From contig JADKDK010000010.1 in NCBI GenBank assembly GCA_016718385.1, positions 1 through 61,276 on the forward strand: a stretch of DNA of 61,276 nt. The letters run 5' to 3'. Origin of the DNA: Gammaproteobacteria bacterium. Lineage in GTDB: Bacteria; Pseudomonadota; Gammaproteobacteria; Pseudomonadales; UBA5518. Below the pieces are notes generated by a model. That model was given only the letters and a program-made list of their open reading frames with translations. It did no database searches and was not told the DNA's origin. The position numbers and the translations under genes were made by a program. Numbering within the stretch: the first letter of the stretch is position 1; every line of letters starts with the position of its first letter. Below are positions 57,241-61,276 of this stretch, in pieces.

Positions 57241-57265
57241 TGCGCTGCGCTGCGCTGCGCTGCGC
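57241..57265 (+). repeat. (TGCGC)5 pentanucleotide repeat
   Basis: Five exact tandem copies of TGCGC in an otherwise gene-free stretch upstream of the PEP-CTERM promoter. Such repeats slip easily. Confidence 0.8.
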
Positions 57266-57350
57266 AACGTGACGTGTGTTCCGGGTTCGGTTTGTGGCCC
57301 GAGCCTGGAGGCTTTGTCAGGTCGTCACGGGTACCACAGCATGTCGAGAT

Positions 57351-58010
57351 TCATGTGACTTGCAGACGCTGCAACAGCCGGAGCAGGGGAGCCTTCGCTT
57401 CCTGGTTCAAGTTGGCAATGAGGGCGACAAGTTCGCGATCTTCCGCCGGCAGTTCCTCCGCGAGACCGCGGAAGTGACGGATCAGTTCGCTGCGAAAGTC
57501 CAGGCCCAGCACCTTGGCGAGATCCAGCAGGTGCTGGTCCGGGATGGGGCGGTGCCCCCTGACCCATTGCGACAGCAGGGGGGGCGAGACGCCTATCCTG
57601 GCGGAGATTTCGGCCTGGGTGAGTCCGGTGGCCTGGCGCGTCTTGAGGATCGCCCGCTGGATGACGACATGCAACGGCATCTCGTCGGGTTGGTCGCGTG
57701 GAGTGTCCGGGGCGCTTGCCTCGGTGGTGGCGCCGCGCTCGCCGTTTTCGTCGAAACCCTTGGCGAGCTGGATCAGCTGTTCGATGCGTGGATCCAGGCG
57801 CGTCTGCCCCGGGTTCGGGGTTGCCGCTGCGGGCTCGAGCGCCAGATTCGATTCGAGTTCGCGCCACTTGTCGGTGGGAATGGGGGTGTGTCCCGCGAGC
57901 CAGTCGTCGACCGTGGCCGCGGCGACGCCGAGCCGCGCCGCCAGCTGCTCGCTGGTGACGCCGCGCCGTCGCATGGCGGCTGTCAGTCGGTCGATGGGCG
58001 TCGGAGGCAT
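57351..58010 (-). CDS. Helix-turn-helix regulator with two HTH segments
   Basis: 219 residues if begun at ATG 58010 (PPTPIDRLTAAMRRRGV). The first HTH is EQLAARLGVAAATVDDWLAG and the second TQAEISARIGVSPPLLSQWV, both Cro/C1-like. A helical tail ELVALIANLNQEAKAPLLRL follows. It probably binds DNA near its own locus. The frame is open upstream into a VanZ-like protein (58616), so a single fused protein is possible; an AT-richer stretch around 58030-58100 argues for a separate promoter. Confidence 0.7.
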   Translation of the reverse strand: MPPTPIDRLTAAMRRRGVTSEQLAARLGVAAATVDDWLAGHTPIPTDKWRELESNLALEPAAATPNPGQTRLDPRIEQLIQLAKGFDENGERGATTEASAPDTPRDQPDEMPLHVVIQRAILKTRQATGLTQAEISARIGVSPPLLSQWVRGHRPIPDQHLLDLAKVLGLDFRSELIRHFRGLAEELPAEDRELVALIANLNQEAKAPLLRLLQRLQVT

Positions 58011-58616
58011 CGGATCGATGGTGGTCGCTGCTAGTGGCTTCTGCGCAAACCCAAAATGGTAAGTTCTGGACCTATGATCAGAAAACGACCATGCGGGAAC
58101 TATGCCAATGATGCCTTGGGTATGGTTTTCAGCCAGTTGCGCAAAGGGCGAGCGATCACCCGTTCGGGTGTGTAACAAAGTCTGACGGCTTTCCGCCTCC
58201 GACCAGCGATCCTGCTGATCAGCGCGAATCGCGCCGCTGCCACGTTGATGCGCCGCGATCACGGCGAGCGCCAGTACCCCGCCGACGGCGTTAAGCACGA
58301 CATCGGTCAGCGAGCCGAAGCGTCCCGGTACGCCGAGCTGGTGGATTTCGTCGAGGACCGCATAGGCGAGCGTCAGAGCCAGCGCCGCCCCGAGCCGCCA
58401 CTGCTCCTGCTTCATCCACGATCGCAGGCCCCAGTGCCAGCACCACGCCAGCCCGCCGAACAGCGGGATGTGCAGCAGGTTCTGCAGTTCCGGTGACGCC
58501 CAGTGCAGCACGCGTTCCAGGCCGGTTTCGGGGGTGGCGGTGTCGGGGATGGAGGACAGGGCGAAGATGGCGGTCATGCAGGCCAGCGGCACCACCACCC
58601 GTAGGTTCGAATTCAT
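58011..58616 (-). CDS. VanZ-like membrane protein, frame open into the HTH gene
   Basis: Begins NLRVVVPLACMTAIFALSSI at ATG 58616. It has four hydrophobic segments and YAVLDEIHQLGVPGRFGSLT, the VanZ signature with Glu and Gln/Gly-rich loop. A normal VanZ ends near GGVLALAVIAAHQ (about 58250). The remaining ~80 codons to 58010 have no membrane or domain character and look like intergenic DNA read through, so a stop may be missing from the sequence. Exosortase loci often carry VanZ-like genes. It follows the epimerase by 30 bases. Confidence 0.65.
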
Positions 58617-58646
58617 TCGAACATTCTTGTCCGCATGAATGCGGAC

Positions 58647-59651
58647 CTACGCGTAATACCCGCGGTACCACTCCACGAAGCGGGCAACGCCTTCCTCTAT
58701 GGGGGTCGTCGGCTTGTACCCCGTGTCCTGCATCAGCGCATCCACGTCGGCGTAGGTGTTGGGCACGTCGCCGGGCTGCAGCGGCAGCAGGTTCTTCTCG
58801 GCCTTGCGGCCGAGGCAGTCCTCGAGGATCTCGATGTAGCGCAGCAGTTCCACCGGGTTGTTGCTGCCGATGTTGTACAGCCGGTAGGGCGCCTTCGAGG
58901 TGGCGGAGTCGGGCGCGTCGCCCTGCCAGTCGGGATTCGGCGCGGCGGGCTGGTCGAGGGTGCGGATCACGCCTTCCACGATGTCGTCTATGTACGTGAA
59001 ATCGCGCTGATGCTGGCCGTGGTTGAAGACGTCGATCGGCTCGCCGGCCAGGATCTTGCGCGTGAAGATGAACAGCGCCATGTCGGGCCGGCCCCAGGGG
59101 CCGTAGACGGTGAAGAAGCGCAGCCCCGTGGTCGGCAGCCCGTAGAGGTGGCTGTAGGTGTGGGCCATCAGCTCGTTGGCCTTCTTGCTGGCGGCGTACA
59201 GGCTCACCGGGTGGTCGACGTTGTCGTGCACCGAGAAGGGCATGCGGGTGTTGGCGCCGTAGACCGAGCTGCTGGAGGCGTAGACCAGGTTCTCGACGCC
59301 GTGATGGCGGCACAGCTCCAGGATGTTCATGAAGCCCTGGATGTTCGACGAGATATAGGCGTGCGGGTTGGTCAGCGAGTAGCGCACGCCGGCCTGCGCG
59401 GCGAGGTTCACCACGCGCTCGGGGCGGAAGTCCTTCACGACCTTCGTCATCGCGTCCAGGTCTTCGATGTCGATGCGCGCGTCGCGAAAGCCCGGGTGGC
59501 TGCTGATGCGCGCCAGCCGGTCGCGCTTGAGCTGCACGTCGTAGTAGTCGTTCAGGTTGTCGACGCCGAGCACTTCGTCGCCGCGCTCGAGCAGGCGGAT
59601 CGCGAGGGCATTGCCGATGAAGCCGGCGGTGCCGGTGACCATGACTTTCAT
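58647..59651 (-). CDS. NAD-dependent nucleotide-sugar epimerase, UDP-glucuronate 4-epimerase-like
   Basis: 334 residues of the extended SDR family. The NAD loop is GTAGFIG (7-13). The catalytic Tyr152-xxx-Lys156 is in LYAASKKANELMAHTYSHLY, with the Ser in ASSSSVYG. VDNLNDYYDVQLKRDRL and FFTVYGPWGRPDMALF are typical of the UDP-glucuronate 4-epimerase (CapI-like) group. It would supply UDP-galacturonate or a related sugar for the polysaccharide, a plausible substrate for the amidotransferase product (inference). It is on the minus strand, divergent from the XrtA-associated ATPase across a REP-bearing gap. Confidence 0.92.
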   Translation of the reverse strand: MKVMVTGTAGFIGNALAIRLLERGDEVLGVDNLNDYYDVQLKRDRLARISSHPGFRDARIDIEDLDAMTKVVKDFRPERVVNLAAQAGVRYSLTNPHAYISSNIQGFMNILELCRHHGVENLVYASSSSVYGANTRMPFSVHDNVDHPVSLYAASKKANELMAHTYSHLYGLPTTGLRFFTVYGPWGRPDMALFIFTRKILAGEPIDVFNHGQHQRDFTYIDDIVEGVIRTLDQPAAPNPDWQGDAPDSATSKAPYRLYNIGSNNPVELLRYIEILEDCLGRKAEKNLLPLQPGDVPNTYADVDALMQDTGYKPTTPIEEGVARFVEWYRGYYA

Positions 59652-59688
59652 TGCGGGGGTTCAATCCGATGGCTGCGGTGTGTGTCCT

Positions 59689-59760
59689 GTAGGAGCGGGC
59701 CATGCCCGCGACCATGTGCGTCACGTAAAGGCACCTGGTCGCGGGCATGGCCCGCTCCTG
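59689..59760. repeat. REP-like palindromic pair
   Basis: Both arms are nearly intact (GTAGGAGCGGGCCATGCCCG and its complement ending CTCCTG), between the divergent epimerase and ATPase genes. Confidence 0.88.
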
Positions 59761-59807
59761 CGAGAATGTAGCACAGGCCCCGAAGTTGCGCGCTTCGCGG
59801 CCAACCC

Positions 59808-59813
59808 TATAGT
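59808..59813 (+). promoter_or_regulatory. Possible -10 box of the XrtA-associated ATPase gene
   Basis: TATAGT about 65 bases before ATG 59877; no firm -35 box. Confidence 0.3.
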
Positions 59814-59876
59814 CTTGGCCCCCGAACCGGTATCGGCTGCGCTCCCGGCAGCCGGATTCAAGGAAACCGCATCTCG

Positions 59877-60776
59877 ATGTATCTCGAATACTACGGTCTC
59901 ACGCGCAAGCCCTTCGCCCTGACCCCCGACCCCGAGTTCCTCTTCCTGAGCAAGCAGCACGCCATCGCGCTGGCGATGCTGAAGTACGGCCTGCAGAACC
60001 AGGCGGGCTTCACGTTGATCACCGGCGAGGTGGGCTCCGGCAAGACCACCCTGATCCGCCACCTGCTGCGCAGCCTCGACGGCAACCTGACCATCGGGGT
60101 GGTCACCAACACGCACCGCAACTACGGCGACCTGCTCACCTGGATCCTGACCGCCTACGGCCTCGAGCTCGGCAACCGCGACAACGTCTCGATGCACCAC
60201 CGCCTGCTCGAGTTCGTGGCCAACGAGCACAGGACCGGACGCCGCGTGGTGCTGGTGGTGGACGAGGCACAGAACATGGACGCCGAGATGCTCGAGGAAC
60301 TGCGCCTGCTGTCGAACATGAACGTGGGGGAAGAGCTGCTGATGCAGCTGGTGCTGGTGGGCCAGCCCGAGCTGCAGGACACCATCGCGCTGCCCGGGAT
60401 GCTGCAGTTCGCGCAGCGCATCTCGGCCGAGCACCACATCACGCCGCTGGACTACGAGGGCACCGAGAACTACATCCGCCACCGCATTGCGGTGGCCGGG
60501 TCGAGCGAGGAGCTGTTCGACCGCTACGCGCGCGCGGCCATCTACTACTTCAGCCGCGGCATCCCGCGCGCGATCAACAACATCTGCGATATGGCGCTCG
60601 TCTACGGCTACGCCGAGGAGGTGAAGCCGGTCAGCTGCGAGCTGGTGCTGGAGGTGATCCGCAGCCGCCCGATCATCCGCCGCCAGTGCGAGAACACGCC
60701 GCGCGGCGAGGCCGACCAGCGCCTGCGCGACCTGGTGCTCGAGATCAAGGGTATCGACCTCGCCGAGCCGCTGTAG
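59877..60776 (+). CDS. XrtA-associated ATPase (ExeA-like AAA)
   Basis: 299 residues. It begins MYLEYYGLTRKPFALTPDPE, the hallmark of the exosortase A-linked AAA ATPase. Walker A GEVGSGKTT is at 50-58, Walker B VVLVVDEAQNMD near 126, and sensor regions include QRISAEHHITPLD. Homologues are a fixed part of XrtA loci and are thought to help assemble or energise export. Its TAG stop is the second to fourth base of a REP arm (60773). A Wzz-like gene follows in the same direction. Confidence 0.93.
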   Translation: MYLEYYGLTRKPFALTPDPEFLFLSKQHAIALAMLKYGLQNQAGFTLITGEVGSGKTTLIRHLLRSLDGNLTIGVVTNTHRNYGDLLTWILTAYGLELGNRDNVSMHHRLLEFVANEHRTGRRVVLVVDEAQNMDAEMLEELRLLSNMNVGEELLMQLVLVGQPELQDTIALPGMLQFAQRISAEHHITPLDYEGTENYIRHRIAVAGSSEELFDRYARAAIYYFSRGIPRAINNICDMALVYGYAEEVKPVSCELVLEVIRSRPIIRRQCENTPRGEADQRLRDLVLEIKGIDLAEPL

Positions 60777-60848
60777 GAGCGGGCCATGCCCGCGACCGTA
60801 CATGGCGCGCTTGCACAACGCACCGTCGCGGGCGTGGCCCGCTCCTAC
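60773..60848. repeat. REP-like palindromic pair, supplies the ATPase stop codon
   Basis: GTAGGAGCGGGCCATGCCCG with a right arm ending GCTCCTAC. It gives the stop codon TAG (60774-60776), just as the copy at 9031 does for xrtA. Confidence 0.9.
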
Positions 60849-60854
60849 AGGGGC

Positions 60855-60860
60855 TATACT
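60855..60860 (+). promoter_or_regulatory. Possible -10 box of the Wzz-like gene
   Basis: TATACT in GGGGCTATACTGCG, 33 bases before ATG 60893, directly after the REP element. No clear -35 box. Confidence 0.4.
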
Positions 60861-60892
60861 GCGACGGTTCGGGGTGACGCCGAGAGTCGGGA

Positions 60893-61276
60893 ATGAATGC
60901 AGGACTGACGACCATCATGCGCCGGGAGTACGTTCGCCTGCGCGGGCACATGTTCGTGTTGTTCTGCGTCGCGGTGCTCGCACTGCTGGCCGCCGGATCC
61001 CTGCTGCCCCGAAGCTATGTCTCCGAGGCGGTGCTGGCCTTCGACAGCAGCGCGCGCTCGACGCGATGCCCGCCACCGCCGAGCGGCTGCGCACGCTGGC
61101 GTCCGCGCAGCCCGGGGGGGCGCTGCGCGTGGAAACGCGCGGGCGCGAACTGATCCTGGGCTGGGAGGGCGGCCACCCCGCCGGTTTGCGCGAGACGCTG
61201 AAGCAACTGATCGACGAACTCGTGGCGCAGAGCCGGGCCTCGCGGGCCGACGCGCTGGCTGCCGATTCCGCGCGCC
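60893..61276 (+). CDS. Wzz/GumC-like chain-length protein, start only (frameshift near 61055)
   Basis: The visible N-terminus reads MRREYVRLRGHMFVLF followed by the membrane segment CVAVLALLAAGSLLP and YVSEAVLAFDSSAR, typical of Wzz-domain chain-length determinants. After about 61055 the sensible protein moves to another frame (DAMPATAERLRTLASAQPGG) and runs off the right edge, with a helical region LKQLIDELVAQSRASRADAL. It would set polymer length with the Wzy-like protein. Identity is moderate because only ~125 residues are visible. Confidence 0.65.

Noticed and set aside
56850..57267. Minus-strand frames suggesting a small gene upstream of the THxN PEP-CTERM gene
   Set aside because: Three overlapping short frames compete, none has a ribosome binding site or recognisable domain, and the region contains a pentamer repeat and an AT-rich promoter patch.
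1..61276. CRISPR arrays, tRNA, rRNA or insertion sequences
   Set aside because: No regular spacer-repeat pattern, cloverleaf, rRNA-like stretch or transposase was seen on either strand.

Overview
The window is a high-GC stretch of about 61 kb, almost certainly from a proteobacterium. A gammaproteobacterium is my best guess, because a dispersed REP-like palindrome (GTAGGAGCGGGCCATGCCCG) recurs in many intergenic gaps; this is inference. Nearly all genes belong to one exopolysaccharide / protein-sorting locus of the exosortase A (XrtA, EpsH) / PEP-CTERM type. The locus runs off both ends. No initiating sugar-phosphate transferase, PrsK/PrsR regulators or rpoN are seen, so they presumably lie outside.

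Layout. (1) 1-3837, minus: an ABC-2 polysaccharide-export permease, a membrane sulfatase-type hydrolase and a GT2 glycosyltransferase. (2) 3895-13368, plus: a CapK/PaaK-like adenylating enzyme, an alpha/alpha-toroid protein, a formyltransferase, exosortase A fused to EpsI, the exosortase-linked asparagine-synthetase-like amidotransferase and two GT4 glycosyltransferases, several with overlapping stop/start codons. (3) 13579-24580, plus: two NRPS proteins (C-A-PCP-TE and C-A-PCP), an oxalyl-CoA-decarboxylase-like ThDP enzyme and an oxalate-CoA-ligase-like adenylating enzyme with a C-terminal carrier domain. This is the most unusual block. (4) 24244-28346, minus: an O-antigen-ligase-like polymerase and a double VanZ-like membrane protein. 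(5) 28410-30297: ccdAB toxin-antitoxin, a trypsin-like periplasmic protease and a low-molecular-weight tyrosine phosphatase. (6) 30409-34165: a sigma-54 site, two tandem exosortase-system acyltransferases and a ThiF-nitroreductase fusion. (7) 34333-41716: a broken PrsT TPR lipoprotein, two GT1-type glycosyltransferases, a PEP-CTERM protein behind a sigma-54 site, and a hexapeptide-repeat acyltransferase. (8) 41929-53660: a GT-A transferase, a MATE flippase, two LolC/E-like permeases, a LolA-like periplasmic protein, a PAS-ABC ATPase fusion, a DUF1302-like outer-membrane protein and an intact second PrsT. (9) 53758-61276: a subtilase, a second PEP-CTERM protein (THxN type) behind another sigma-54 site, an HTH regulator/VanZ reading frame, a UDP-glucuronate-4-epimerase-like enzyme, the XrtA-associated ATPase and the start of a Wzz-like protein.

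How it fits together. Glycosyltransferases, amidotransferase, acyltransferases and formyltransferase would build and decorate the polysaccharide. The MATE, Wzy-like, Wzz-like, ABC and PrsT proteins would move it out. XrtA/EpsI would process PEP-CTERM proteins made from sigma-54 promoters. The NRPS/ThDP block may add a small acyl-peptide substituent or make a separate metabolite.

Sequence quality. At least nine genes are broken by single-base indels, several in short G or C runs, while the protein-like sequence continues in another frame. This looks more like read error than decay, so broken genes are given as full spans with the break positions.
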